The notes under the pieces were generated by a model, which saw only the letters and a list, made by a program, of their open reading frames with translations, had not been told where the DNA came from and made no database searches. Positions 37,001-48,491 of a stretch of DNA of 64,000 nucleotides are shown here, piece by piece. Location: positions 67,372,181-67,436,180 of the forward strand of contig NC_058340.1 of NCBI RefSeq assembly GCF_905475395.1. The letters are read 5' to 3'. Position numbers and translations under genes: made by a program. How positions within the stretch are numbered: position 1 is the first letter of the stretch; each line of letters starts with the position of its first letter. Source of the DNA: Chrysoperla carnea. Taxonomy: Eukaryota > Arthropoda > Insecta > Neuroptera > Chrysopidae.

Positions 37001-40000
37001 TCGAAATAATGTTAAGTCGTGGATATAATGAACTAGCATTTCGAGAAGACTTAAAAAGTTTGTTCAATCAGTTGGGTGTCGATGATAAAAAATTAGTTTT
37101 CATGTTTACAGCATCACAAGTAGCCGAAGAAGGGTTTTTGGAAATCATTAATAATATACTAACCGTTGGACAAGTACCAGCTTTATTCAGTGATGATGAT
37201 AAAGATACTATTGTTAATTCGTGTAGAAATGCGTCGAAAGATGCTGGATTTGGAATTACAAAGTAGGAAATAATCTTGTTTTCATAGGCGCTAATGTTAC
37301 AATTTATAAGATTTAAACGCAAAACATGGTGTTACAGATTTCATTTTTTGAAAAATATTTGTACGGATAAAAATCAAATGCAAAATTGTTTTTTTTGATC
37401 TTCGACGATGAGGTTTCTTTCCCCTTTCTTAGTCTGGTGAAACTCCTCTTCGAAAATTTATATACTTAACACCACGATTTTTGTACGTCAAATTCCAAGA
37501 TAACAGATAATTTCATCCAAAAACTTTTCAATCATACTTCGATTCCGACGTTGACGTTTTTGTTCTTAAGTCAAAACTACTAAAAAAGAATGACGTCTCG
37601 TCGACTGTCTTAATCAGTTACAAAATTATCATGTTTAAAATTTATTTTTAATTTTCAGAGAAGCTGTGTGGAAATATTTTATAGCCCGATGTGCAGAGAA
37701 TTTACATGTTGTGTTATGCATGTCTCCACAAGGAGATATTTTACGAATACGATGTAGAAATTTCCCAGGATTAGTAAATAATACATGTATCGATTGGCAA
37801 TTTCCATGGCCTCAGCAAGCCCTAAGAGCTGTGGCCAATGTATATCTTTCAGATGTAATAATTTATTAAATATAAATGACACAAAAATTATTTTCATGAT
37901 GAAAAAACGGCAATAGATTAACACGAATTGGATTTTTCATCAACTTACGTTCTAAAAAAAAAAGCTCACGTGATAGCACGACCTAATAATTGTTAACTCA
38001 AAGTCCTTTTTTTATCCTGAAAATAAACTGACTTTCTGAATAATTTTGATTTAAATTTTAAACTGTTGAATAACTTTTCAGAATCCAAAAATTGCTGAAA
38101 AATTTCAACAACCTGTGGTAGAACATGTTGTACATGTCCATGAGAGTGTTTCAGAATTTACAGCTGAATTTTTAACAAAATTACGACGTCGAAATTATGT
38201 AACACCAAAACTTTATTTGGATTTCATTTTCACATACTTGAGATTATTGGTTGAGAAAAATGAATTCATTGCAGCTCAGGTAAATATGAATTTAATATAT
38301 TTCGATTGCAGAAATTACTCGGAAAAATTGTGTTATGACATAATTTTTTACCCTAAAATATATATTTTTATCATACAGTGTGCGCGTTTGGAGAGAGGCT
38401 TGACAAAAATTGCAGAAGCAAGTATTGAATTAGAAGAGTTAAATGGAAAACTAGCAGAACAAAAGGTTATAGTAGCCGAGCAAACTGCTGCTGTTGAAAG
38501 TTTATTAGAAGAAATACGCACTGGTTAGTAAAAATTTAAAAAACGCTAAGCTATATGTCCAGAGTTAAAATAGTAATTCTTTTCAAATCTATTAATTAAA
38601 TTTTTAGGCACAATGCATGCCGAGAAAAAGAAAGCCTTTGCCTCTGAAAGAAGCGCAGAAATATCTGAAAAAAGTAAAGTAATCAAAAAGGAAGCAGATG
38701 AAGCAAATGCAGTTTTAGCAGAAGCTATGCCAGAATTATTAAAGGCACAAGAGGCAGTATCTGCAATAAAAAAAGATGAAATAACACAAATTAGGTACAA
38801 ATTTCATCGAATTTCTATGGTTACTTTGGTTAACTAAGATTAATTTTGCTTACAGGTCTTATGCAACTCCTCCAGAAGCAGTACAAATAGTTTGTGAATG
38901 CATAGTTATTATAAGAGGTCTACCAGATGTTTCCTGGAAATCTGCTAAAGGAATGATGACTGATCCAATGTTTATCAAAACTTTAAAGGAAGGAATTGTT
39001 TTTGAGGATATTACAGTAAAACAACAGCAAATGGTGAAGGCACATCTAAAGGTATGCTGCATTTATGGAACAGCGCCTCTGGGTGCATTATTATAACAGC
39101 GCCATTTCAAAAAAAATGTATATTATTTAAATTTTGAACATGTGATTTCATTTTTAAGCGCCAAAATTAATAGGGCGAATGCACTCAAATAGCCACTGCA
39201 ACCCTAATATTCGTGCTATAATCTAATCCTTTCAAAAATCCGAAAAGGTTGAGTTACCTCCACCAAACACGGGGCTCTAGTGCCTAAATATTTTAAATAC
39301 ATACCAGCGTTGTGGAAGAGTATAGAATGCAGAATAATAATTAATAAATCTAAATCCATTCCTTTTTCATTCCTCAGAAATCAAAAAAATTGGATCAAAT
39401 GGAAAATGTCAGTTCGGCTGGTGTTAAGTTACTGCAGTACGTCAAAGCAGTATTAAATTACTGTGAGGTATATAAAGAAGTAAAACCAAAAAAGGAAAAG
39501 GTTGAAGAATTAGAAAAAGAGTTTGACGAAGCTAAAAAAAATTTGGATAAACTAGAGAGAGAAATTGATAAAATTGAAAATCAATTAGATAATTTAAATA
39601 AGCGTTATGAAGTGGCAATGGCTAAAATGAAAGAATTACAAGAAGAAACTGAAATTATGATGCGTAGATTAGCTGCAGCTGATAAATTAATAACAGGTTA
39701 GTGTCTTAAAAATATCATTCAGGAAACATTTTGAATTCAGAATGCGAATGCGACCAATGTAGTAATTTTACGATTTTGCCATTTGTTAAGGTAGTATGGC
39801 AGTCCAAAAACTTAAAAGCAGTCTTCAAACTGCTTAATGAGTTTTACATAGATCTTTTCAAAGTGTTTCAGAATTTTTTAGAATTACTCATTCTTCTAGA
39901 ATTATATTTCAGAACGCTGCAAGACTAAATTATTGACAGAAAGTATTACCACCATGGCACCCAGGATTCTTTTTAAATTTACCCGAACTTTTATTTAAAA

Positions 40001-43000
40001 AATTAATTCTTATAAACCGTTGACATATTATTTCATTTTTAAAGGTCTTGGCTCGGAGAGAATTCGTTGGACAGAAGATTTAGAAAAATTGCATGATGAA
40101 CGTAGCCGATTAGTTGGCGATTGTTTATTAGCCAGCTCATTTTTAGCATATACTGGACCTTTTAGTTACGAGTTTCGTAAAACAATGGTCTATGAAGATT
40201 GGTATACTGATATTCGAAACCGTGAAATATCACTTACAGAAAATTTTCGTTTAGAAAAAATGTTAACAACTGATGTTGAAATCAGTCAATGGAATTCAGA
40301 ACGTTTACCACCGGATGAATTATCCGTACAAAATGGTATATTAACTACACGTGCATCACGATTTCCACTTTGCATAGATCCACAACAGCAAGCATTAAAT
40401 TGGATTAAAAAACGGGAGGATACAACTTTAAAAATATTATCATTTAACGATGCTGATTATTTAAAATTATTAGATATGGCTATTCGATATGGACATCCTG
40501 TTTTATTTCAAGATGTCGATTATATTGATCCTGTTGTTGAGCCCGTTTTGGAGAAAAATATCAAAAGTAAATTGAACGATTTAATAGATTTAAGGCCAGT
40601 CAAAGTATTTAACAGTCATTTCTGAAGAAAATTTGAAGGGCTGTTGTTCCGCGCAAGCTTAAAATTGATGAATATTCATTGAGGAAATAATTTTCACCTC
40701 ATCACAGCAGCCTCTCAAATTTCTATCCGAAAACTGTCAAATACAACGCCTGGATCTAAATATGTGTAAGGAAATTAATATTCATTAATTTTAATCAAAA
40801 AATGTTTAGCTGTTGCAGGTCGATCATTTGTGATGCTTGGTGATCAAGAAGTTGACATTGATCCACATTTTCGTATGTACTTAACAACAAAGTTAGCGAA
40901 TCCACAATTCAATACAGCAATATATGCTAAAGCAACTGTTATCAATTATACTGTAACATTATCGGTACGTATTTTCCGAACCTCGTTTATTAGGCAACAA
41001 TTACGTCACCTGAAGAACTGATTAATGTAAAAATAAAATTGTTACAGGGCTTAGAAGATCAATTGTTGAGTGTGGTAGTAAGAAATGAAAGATCCGATTT
41101 AGAAGAACAACGCGAAACATTAATCAAAGAGACGAGTGAAAATAAAAAGTTATTGCAAATATTAGAAGATTCACTTTTGAGAGAGCTTTCGACATCCACG
41201 GGAAATATGTTGGACAACATTGAGCTAATTAATACATTAGACAATACAAAAACAAAAGCAGCTGAGGTAATATGATTTTCTTAAAATTAAACTAAAAACC
41301 TGATGAAAATATTCGTGGCCTTAACAGATTTATAGATTTAGACAAATTTTTCTTGAACGAAAATTTCATAGCCAGAGATACCTTGTTCATTCCAGGAAAA
41401 TTTGTAACGGGGTATTTTACTCCATATAAGAAAACTTAGACAAAAAGTAGTCGGTAAATAAGTATCAGTTTTTTATCTGTTTTTTAAAATGGATTTTCAT
41501 TGTAGGTATTTGCAAAAATTGAATTAGCATCAGTAACATCAGCCGATATAGATAAACTTCGTGACGGTTACAGACCAGCAGCGAAACGTGGAGCAATATT
41601 ATTTTTCGTATTATCCGATATGTCCATTGTGAATCCAATGTACGAATATTCATTGGAAGCATATTTACAAGTATTTATATTCTCGTTGCAACGATCTTTA
41701 CCAAATATAATGCTCCATAAACGTTTAGCTAATATTATCGCAACTCTAACGGAAAATGTGTATGTTTACGGTTGTACAGGTAAAAGAAGTAATATTATCC
41801 GAAAAAGTCATTTGGTTGTTTAGGGAGACAGTTTCCTAATAGCTTTTCACTAGACTCCTTCGGATACGAATTTTTTGATTTTATTTTAAGGAACAACTTT
41901 TGTTTTAGGTATTTTTGAGCGTTACAAATTATTGTTCTCATTTCAAATAACCATGAAATTGGATTTGACGGAAGGTGTTGTTCAACAAACGCAATTAGAT
42001 TTCTTTATAAAAGGCAGTGTTACATTAGAAAAGTCAAGAGAAGAAAGTCCAGCTCCGTGGATATCTGTAAGATATATTTGACAATATTGTTTATTTTTAA
42101 AACTAGCTATTATCCTCCCGTTTCGCTGGACAGTTCTAGGTCTATTGTTCCTTTTTCTTTCTTCCCAATGTTCAGTAGAATGGCTTGACCTCACTGTGTT
42201 ACAGCTCCTGCAACAATCGTGTTGCAATGTTAACTTTTCTAAATCTTATGATTTAACAATTTATTAAATTTAGGGTTGGGAGGATGTTATAAAATTACGA
42301 ACAGATTTTGAACCATTCAAAACAATTGTTGACGATTTACGAAGAGATATTAACGACTGGTCACGATGGTATGATTTAGATGTGCCAGAAGAAGTTGAAT
42401 GGCCATCAGGATATAGTCGAAAATTAAATTCATTTGAAGGTTTAATGTTGTTACGATGTTTTCGTGTTGATCGAATTTATCGTGGCATTACAAATTATAT
42501 TATTGAACGGATGGGTGAAACATATGTAACACCACCAGCAATCAGGTAAAATTCATTCCTATATATTTGAGAAATTCGATTTGACGTTTATTTTCATTTT
42601 CACTCCGGATGTTCGATATTAAAAGGGACGTTCCGCTGTGGCTCTAGAATGGAAGTACAATACAACCCTCCCAGTTTGACACAACTCCACCCTAATTGAC
42701 TCCACCCATATTCATAACACAAAATTTGTATTTTAGTTTGGAAAATATTTTTGAACAAAGCACGCCTTTTATGCCAGTTATATTTGTATTAAGTCCTGGA
42801 TCAGATCCAACAAGTGAACTGATGAAATTGGCAGACCGTCTTGGTACTGGCGGTGCGAGATTTAAATGTTTATCTCTTGGACAAGGGCAGGAACCTGTAA
42901 GTATAAGAACTTCTGAGAATCTCAAAAAATAACTTGAATTCATAATGAGTTTGGCTTTTGTAGATTGCTTTAAATTTGCTGGACTCGTCCATCAATCGAG

Positions 43001-46000
43001 GACAATGGTTAATGTTACAAAATTGCCATTTACTATTAAAATTCATTAAGGTACTAGAGAAACAATTAGAAAAAATTTCTAAGCCCCATCCGGAATTTCG
43101 ACTGTGGTTAACAACTGATCCGGTTGATAATTTTCCAATTGGTGTTTTACAAAAATCACTCAAAGGTAACAAATTATCAAAAACAAAGCATAACTTGAAA
43201 TAATTCCACAAAATTTAATTCTCACAGTGGTTACGGAGCCCCCAAATGGATTGAAACTAAATATTAAAAACACATACTTTAAAATGCGACACACTGTTTT
43301 GGAAAATTCGCCACATCCAGTGTACAAAAAACTAATATATGTTTTAGCCTTTTTCCATGGCGTAGTTCAGGTTTGTTGCATTTTCAATCTATTACCTTCT
43401 AGGAACAGCTGAATAACCTTAAGAATTTTAGGAGCGTCGAAAATACGACAAACTTGGATGGAACATATGCTACGATTTTAACGAATCTGATTTTAATGTA
43501 TGTGTAATGATATTAGAAACGTATTTAAATAAAGCATATGCAGCTAAAGAAACTCGAGTTCCATGGAATAATTTAAAATACTTAATTGGAGAGGTAAAAA
43601 TCACCAACTCAAAGGAAATGCCACAAAAAACTCAAAATATAAAAATTGTTCGCATTTTTAAGGTTATGTACGGTGGTCGGGTAATTGATGATTTTGATCG
43701 GAGAATTGTTGCATGTTATATGGATGAGTATATGGGCGATTTTCTTTTCGACACATTTCAGCCATTTCATTTTTATAAAGATGCGAATTTTGACTATGTA
43801 ATCCCAAAAGACGGCGAAAAAGACGATTACATGGGTAAAATAACATTTAATAAAGCACTAAGTTAATTATTTAGACACCCTATATCTACTAAACTATATT
43901 TTAAATAAAAATTGTTTAACTAATTGAGACCCTTTTCAAAAGCGGGTCTAATACCCGAATAACTATTTATAATTTGATGGCAATTGAGTATTTTAGTTTA
44001 GCGAAATATCATTTAAAAATTAAAATACTTATTTTAGCGGCTATAGAAGAATTACCATTAGTGAATAGTCCCGAAGTATTTGGATTACATGCGAATGCCG
44101 AAATCGGTTACTATACACAATCAGCAAAAGAAATGTGGGCAAATTTAGTTGAACTCCAACCACAAACAGGTAAGCGATTAATTTAACTAATCATAATTTC
44201 AATAAGCAGAATATAAACTTAATATTTATCAGGACGGTTACCAGTGAAAAAACGTATGTATGGTTTTATTTAAATTGCTCGTAAAGGTAATTTATATGCT
44301 GCTCTACGAGGCCTAGTAAATTTGGTTAATTCCTATAAATTGAAACTTTCGCTTTATCGGTTTTAATAGCTTTTGTGTATTTTTTATAGCAGCTTAAATT
44401 TATTATTGCCTTTCTGGACTAATTTGGACTAATTTTTAAATTTTTTTAATGCAATTTTGTTTTCTTCCTTACTCAAAGATGCTAAAAGAGAAGTGATATT
44501 CATCTTGTATTTAGAAAATGAATTTCGGAGTAAAGAAAAAACCTAATTCGATTCCTAAATCCAACCTTTTCACTTTCAGTATATCTGAGAAGTGACTTAA
44601 TTGTAATAACAAAATTTTTACTCCCTCCCATTAATATGAGAACAAAAAAATTGCATGTTACAGCTATAGTGCTCTTTTTTATTCAAACTATTACGACGCA
44701 GTATTTCTTTTCCTTAGACAAACTTTTTCTTGAATCCTTGCAGGCTTTTCATTAAATATATTAAAGTACAGTTTAATAGAATGATATCCGAATTCTACAT
44801 CAGGCTGTTTTACGCTTTTATATTTAAATCCAAAAATTTCTTAAACAGCTTATTTGAAGTAATTTAAGACATAGAATCTTCGTACAAGCAAAATAAAATA
44901 ACTCTAATATTGCGAAAATTATTTCTTTTAGATTTTAGGCGCCTATTAATAATGGCTTTATAGTATAATTTTTTAATGAATTGGGGTCCTGTCCACGATT
45001 TTTTTCAATGCAACAAAAAATGAATACAAAATTTTTTAAAGGTTGCGAAATTGTTTATTTTCGTGGACAGATTCCATTCAATTTAAATAAAGCAAAATAA
45101 TCGTAAAAACAAATTTAAGGTGAGGTTGGTGGTGGTATAACTCGTGACGAATTTATTGATAATGTTGCTGTGGGAATATTAGAAAGAATGCCACCATTGT
45201 ATGAAATTTGGCGTGTAAAAAAAGCAAATGAGACAAGTATTACACCAACATTTATTGTACTTTGTCAAGAGCTAGAACGATTTAATAATCTTATTGATAA
45301 AATGAGAACAACTTTAACTTTATTACGGAAAGCGTTAGCTGGCGAGATTGGTATGGACGCTGTATTAGATAATGTTGCATATTCGTTATTTAATGGACAA
45401 TTACCAGCATCATGGCGCAAATTATGTCCGGCAACATGTAAAAATTTGGGCGGATGGATTGCGCATTTTCATCGACGTAAAAGTCAATACAATGATTGGG
45501 TAATGTTTTTTATTTGGCTGAGATCTTATCAATATATTACCGCCAAGGTTGTTCCCGAATAAAATTTTTCATTATTACACGATTTCTCCCTTTTTTTTTA
45601 CAGATTTTACAATCAGAGCCAGTGGTAATATGGGTATCTGGATTACATATACCCGAATCATACCTAACTGCGTTAATTCAAATGGCATGCCGGAAAAACT
45701 TTTGGCCGTTGGATAAATCCACATTATACTCATATGTAACTGAGTATGTAGATCCAGATGACGTGGATGATCGCCCTCCTGTGGTATGTATATCATTTTA
45801 AGCCTTATTCCCACAGCACATACCTCAGGAAATTTAATTTGACGTTTGAAAGTAATGACTCGGATGCTCAACTCTAGGCTTGTACAATTTAAAAACACTG
45901 TCCACCCATAATTTTTTTTTATTTTTAGGGATGTTACATGACTGGATTGTACATAGAAGGTGCTCGTTGGGATGTAGAAGCTAAATGTCTAAAAAAATCT

Positions 46001-46222
46001 CGACCAAAAGTTTTAATCGAAGAAATTCCTGTACTAGCTGTTTTACCAATTGAAACGTATCGTTTAAAATTACAAAATACATTCCGCGCACCAGTGTATA
46101 CAACATCCTTACGACGGAATGCAATGGGTGTTGGTCTTGTATTCGAAGCTGATTTAGGTACAACGGAAGATATTAGCCATTGGATATTACAAGGTGTATG
46201 TCTTGTCATGAACCAAGATTAA
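19068..46222 (+). CDS. DNAH10: Dynein axonemal heavy chain 10 (inner-arm dynein), complete, 61 exons
   Basis: I resolve 61 GT-AG exons, with lengths summing to about 14.5 kb, an exact multiple of three, so roughly 4,836 residues. The order is N-terminal extension, tail, linker, AAA1-AAA4, coiled-coil stalk with microtubule-binding domain, AAA5, AAA6 and C-terminal domain. The protein is collinear with human DNAH10 throughout; diagnostic stretches include DTYGPP-like [39 protein letters not shown] and the C-terminus GVCLVMNQD. It is a minus-end microtubule motor of the axoneme, which in insects would act in sperm flagella and chordotonal cilia. All four AAA1-4 P-loops are present and no frame break is seen, so the gene looks functional. 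The start [13 protein letters not shown] is the family's WI.. opening. The domain entries below give the exons. Confidence 0.95.
28770..28831 (+). repeat. tRNA-like (SINE-head) fragment in DNAH10 intron 19
   Basis: A box-B-like GATTCGATTCCC follows an A-box-like TTGGTGGCAAGA at roughly tRNA spacing. The T-stem does not pair properly, so it is not a working tRNA; a worn tRNA-derived SINE head is the likeliest reading. Confidence 0.3.
29179..29291. mobile_element. Small MITE-like element in DNAH10 intron 20
   Basis: About 110 bases are bounded by near-inverted ends: GGTGGACCATTTTAAT on the left, and on the right ATTAAAATGGTTCACCC, whose complement is GGGTGAACCATTTTAAT. A lone right-hand end of the same kind (ATTAAAATGGTCCACCCTGT) lies near 49938-49958. 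Confidence 0.55.
30050..32654 (+). other. DNAH10: DNAH10 linker (DHC_N2), exons 23-28
   Basis: Exons are 30050-30452, 31083-31371, 31431-31626, 31683-31916, 32010-32130 and 32187-32654. This region is the mechanical linker that swings across the AAA ring. Family signatures are [73 protein letters not shown] and [20 protein letters not shown]. Two acceptors here are AAG rather than CAG/TAG. Intron 23 (630 bases) is less AT-rich near 30600-30860 and includes a GTGCGCACGGGG motif that partly recurs near 61500. Confidence 0.9.
32779..33848 (+). other. DNAH10: DNAH10 AAA1, main ATPase site, exons 29-31
   Basis: Exons are 32779-33158, 33219-33407 and 33510-33848. The P-loop [17 protein letters not shown] lies near 32904-32950, Walker B as [11 protein letters not shown], and sensor I region as [19 protein letters not shown]. 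This is the site whose hydrolysis drives the power stroke. All catalytic motifs look intact. Confidence 0.95.
33984..35017 (+). other. DNAH10: DNAH10 AAA2, exons 32-34
   Basis: Exons are 33984-34142, 34204-34458 and 34519-35017. The P-loop is [10 protein letters not shown] (near 34044); human DNAH10 has an Arg at the fourth position instead of Gly. The Walker B-side segment reads [20 protein letters not shown], followed by [11 protein letters not shown] and [18 protein letters not shown]2 normally binds ATP without hydrolysis. Confidence 0.92.
35082..36503 (+). other. DNAH10: DNAH10 AAA3, exons 35-38
   Basis: Exons are 35082-35362, 35554-35818, 36024-36238 and 36315-36503. The P-loop [10 protein letters not shown] lies near 35290, Walker B as [20 protein letters not shown], and [15 protein letters not shown] is split from it by an intron. 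In this family AAA3 regulates the AAA1 cycle. Confidence 0.92.
36566..38279 (+). other. DNAH10: DNAH10 AAA4, exons 39-42
   Basis: Exons are 36566-36923, 36989-37262, 37659-37854 and 38082-38279. The P-loop [14 protein letters not shown] lies near 36869, with ILSRGY-type [18 protein letters not shown] and [19 protein letters not shown]. Exon 42 runs into the first stalk helix ([19 protein letters not shown]). Confidence 0.92.
38379..39696 (+). other. DNAH10: DNAH10 stalk and microtubule-binding domain, exons 43-46
   Basis: Exons are 38379-38523, 38608-38794, 38856-39051 and 39378-39696. The rising coiled coil ([20 protein letters not shown]) and returning coil ([20 protein letters not shown]) flank the small microtubule-binding domain ([34 protein letters not shown]). 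Heptad-like Lys/Glu patterns are clear on both helices. Confidence 0.92.
40045..42066 (+). other. DNAH10: DNAH10 AAA5, exons 47-51
   Basis: Exons are 40045-40566, 40810-40964, 41048-41266, 41506-41779 and 41909-42066. Signatures are [55 protein letters not shown] and [20 protein letters not shown]5 lacks a functional P-loop in this family. Confidence 0.92.
42274..46222 (+). other. DNAH10: DNAH10 AAA6 and C-terminal domain, exons 52-61
   Basis: Exons are 42274-42545, 42737-42896, 42964-43165, 43228-43370, 43432-43593, 43663-43834, 44038-44169, 45120-45499, 45604-45783 and 45929-46222. Matches are [84 protein letters not shown] and [19 protein letters not shown]. Intron 56 (43594-43662) is 69 bases, stop-free and a multiple of three. 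Intron 58 (950 bases) shows nothing recognisable. Confidence 0.93.
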
Positions 46223-46280
46223 TCGAATTAATTTTTTTGTTTTGTTTTCTAGTTATAACTTTTGTAATAATTTTTTTAAT

Positions 46281-46292
46281 AATAAATTTATT
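46281..46292. promoter_or_regulatory. Palindromic bidirectional poly(A) signal
   Basis: AATAAATTTATT is a perfect palindrome and therefore supplies AATAAA on both strands. It lies 58 bases past the DNAH10 stop and 16 bases past the UFSP1 stop in the 86-base gap between the two convergent genes. It can serve both messages. Confidence 0.7.
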
Positions 46293-46308
46293 AATTTTTA
46301 ATTACCTG

Positions 46309-48151
46309 TCATTGATTTGAACATAACTGCGGTAAACATAAATTATAAAACGAACTATCCAAAAAATCATTTACAGCAACCCATTTTATCCACCCTCGAC
46401 TTTGTAAAGTCTTTGAATTCACAGTACCTCCATAATAATGAGGATCCTGTAGATACAAACATTTTGTCAATTAAATATTTTACTGATTTTAATTTTAAAA
46501 AGATATAAAGTTACCACAACTAGGAGATAATTTGTAGAATCGCATGAATGAGTTCCCATAATTCCTTTGGATGAACAATCTGTATCACCACCCATCATTA
46601 GAGGACTTCCTTTACTTATAAAATGTTCTACCAAACTTGGCACAATAGAATTCAATTCTGAGCCCGAGTTCACATGAATTATTTTACAAGGGACATCGTA
46701 TAAAGTATCGATAACCATTGAGGCCTATGAAATAAAAATGCTTTATAAATATGAATATTTTCATAGAAGAAATATATGTTAGGCAAACGGTTTCGAAATG
46801 ACTGTTAAATACTATGTTTGACTATGGATTTTGATTTAGGCAAATAAAAACCGGCCCCTTAATTTTAGCAAGAATTCTCGAGCTGTGCTGTGAATATAAG
46901 GTGCCATATATCACAGTGCTGGGTCGGGAGAAAATGAAATAACCACCAGTTTTTCAATTCTTCATTTATTGAATTCTGGGGAATCTTCATTTATTGAATT
47001 CTGGGGAACTTATCTTGAGATCAGTAATCGGGAGAAACTACATGATTTCTGAAGTCTACCGATCAAATTTGAACAAGTAGCTTTAAGTATATGTAAATAT
47101 TTTTGTTACTCTGTAAATATTTTATACTCACTTCAACTGTACCGATCCAATTTCTCGATCCTAAGAACGCATTTGGTTTATCTTCAATTTTAACAAGAGT
47201 TTGTTGAATGGCTGGAATATCTGGAACACTTACGTTCTTATTAATTTTGTTAATCCATGAACATAAGGTTTGCAAAGTTCGATATCCACAGCCCCATCCC
47301 TAAAAACATTGTTTAATTTATTACAATTGTCTCTCAGAGTTTCAAAACAAATAAACCTGGTCTGATCTCAAGTGATTGATCTCAAGGAAAAAGATTTTAA
47401 TTAATAATCCAATTAATAACAAACAATTGACTGAGTTAATTGTTGAAATCGTTTGATTTTTGACGTCACGTAAATAAAGAAAGATATCCACTCTTAAATA
47501 GCCACACACACATAACTGATATTCCCATATTAATACATACTATAAAATTTGCACCTAATTAGCGCCCTCGTGGGTAAACAGTGATGTTTACAAAAAAATG
47601 TTTCAAACAAAAGTTGTTTATTTTTTTATAAGGAACATTTTTTACATTTAAACTTTTGTTCTATCTCTAACAGTTTACAAGATGGGTCCTACGGACCCAA
47701 GACCCAATTGGCCTATGTTGCTCATTTACGAACTCGACCTCACTTTTTTCGTCCTGAGTATGCTATAAAAATTTCATCTTGATATCTCTTTTCGTTTTTG
47801 AGTTATCGTGTTGACAGACAACCGGAAATGGACTAGTTAGGTGATTCTATGAATACCTATACCAAAATTTTTTTCATAGCACCAATTTTTTTAGGCGTTA
47901 CAAACTTAGGACTAAACTTAATATACTATGTATATTTCATATATACATAGTATAAAAACTAAAACTCTGAACTCTTGTAAAAAGTTACTTGAAACACCCA
48001 GTACATAAAATTTAGTTACCCTATCATCCAGACCGTCACATAAATAATGATAATATAAATAATCTCCTTTAACCAAATTAGTTAATCCATGATTTGAGGG
48101 TGCTTCTAGTCCTATATGAACATTTTCCAACAAATTTAAATTTTCTGGCAT
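46309..48151 (-). CDS. UFSP1: UFM1-specific protease 1 (peptidase C78), four exons
   Basis: Exons 48151-48020, 47299-47132, 46724-46515 and 46446-46309 join in phase 0 to 215 residues, the length of mouse UFSP1. The catalytic cysteine is in [15 protein letters not shown] at the start of exon 2, and the Asp and His in DPHYYGG at the start of the last exon; SRNWIG and [15 protein letters not shown] are also conserved. The preceding [14 protein letters not shown] and the absence of a long N-terminal domain separate it from UFSP2. It matures the UFM1 precursor and removes UFM1 from substrates. The first in-frame ATG was used; the frame is open for 25 more codons upstream without an ATG. Intron 1 contains repeat C. 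The gene faces DNAH10 at its 3' end and TUBGCP4 at its 5' end. Confidence 0.93.
47419..47953 (+). mobile_element. Repeat C, copy in UFSP1 intron 1
   Basis: About 535 bases begin AACAATTGACTGAGTTAATT and end in a long imperfect palindrome (ATACTATGTATATTTCAT and its complement). It closely matches 55977-56584. It is non-coding, opposite in sense to UFSP1 as written, and of unassigned class. Confidence 0.75.
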
Positions 48152-48491
48152 AGTTATTAGTTTCAGTATGTCAAAAAAACCCTTGCTTGCGTAAACATGC
48201 AAAACACGTGAGAAAAGTGAATACAAATAAATGTTTTAAGAACACTGGTACATAGCTTGTCAAATTTGTAATTTCTGCGATTTAAAATAAGATTTTCCGA
48301 AATTTTTGCGATTTATTAAATTAAAAATTTACAAAATAACTGACTACGTAAATTAATTTCTTATTCAATCAGAAATTTAATTTACGATTTTTTAAAATCT
48401 ACACTTTAGGAACAATGATTGAAGGCCACTGGTATATAATTTGTCAGATTTAAATAATATATTTACTGAAACATGGATTGAAATTTCAAAA
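48152..48491. promoter_or_regulatory. Shared divergent promoter interval, UFSP1/TUBGCP4
   Basis: Only 340 bases separate the two start codons, so both 5' UTRs and promoters must fit here or overlap. The interval is AT-rich. No TATA box or initiator stands out. Confidence 0.5.
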
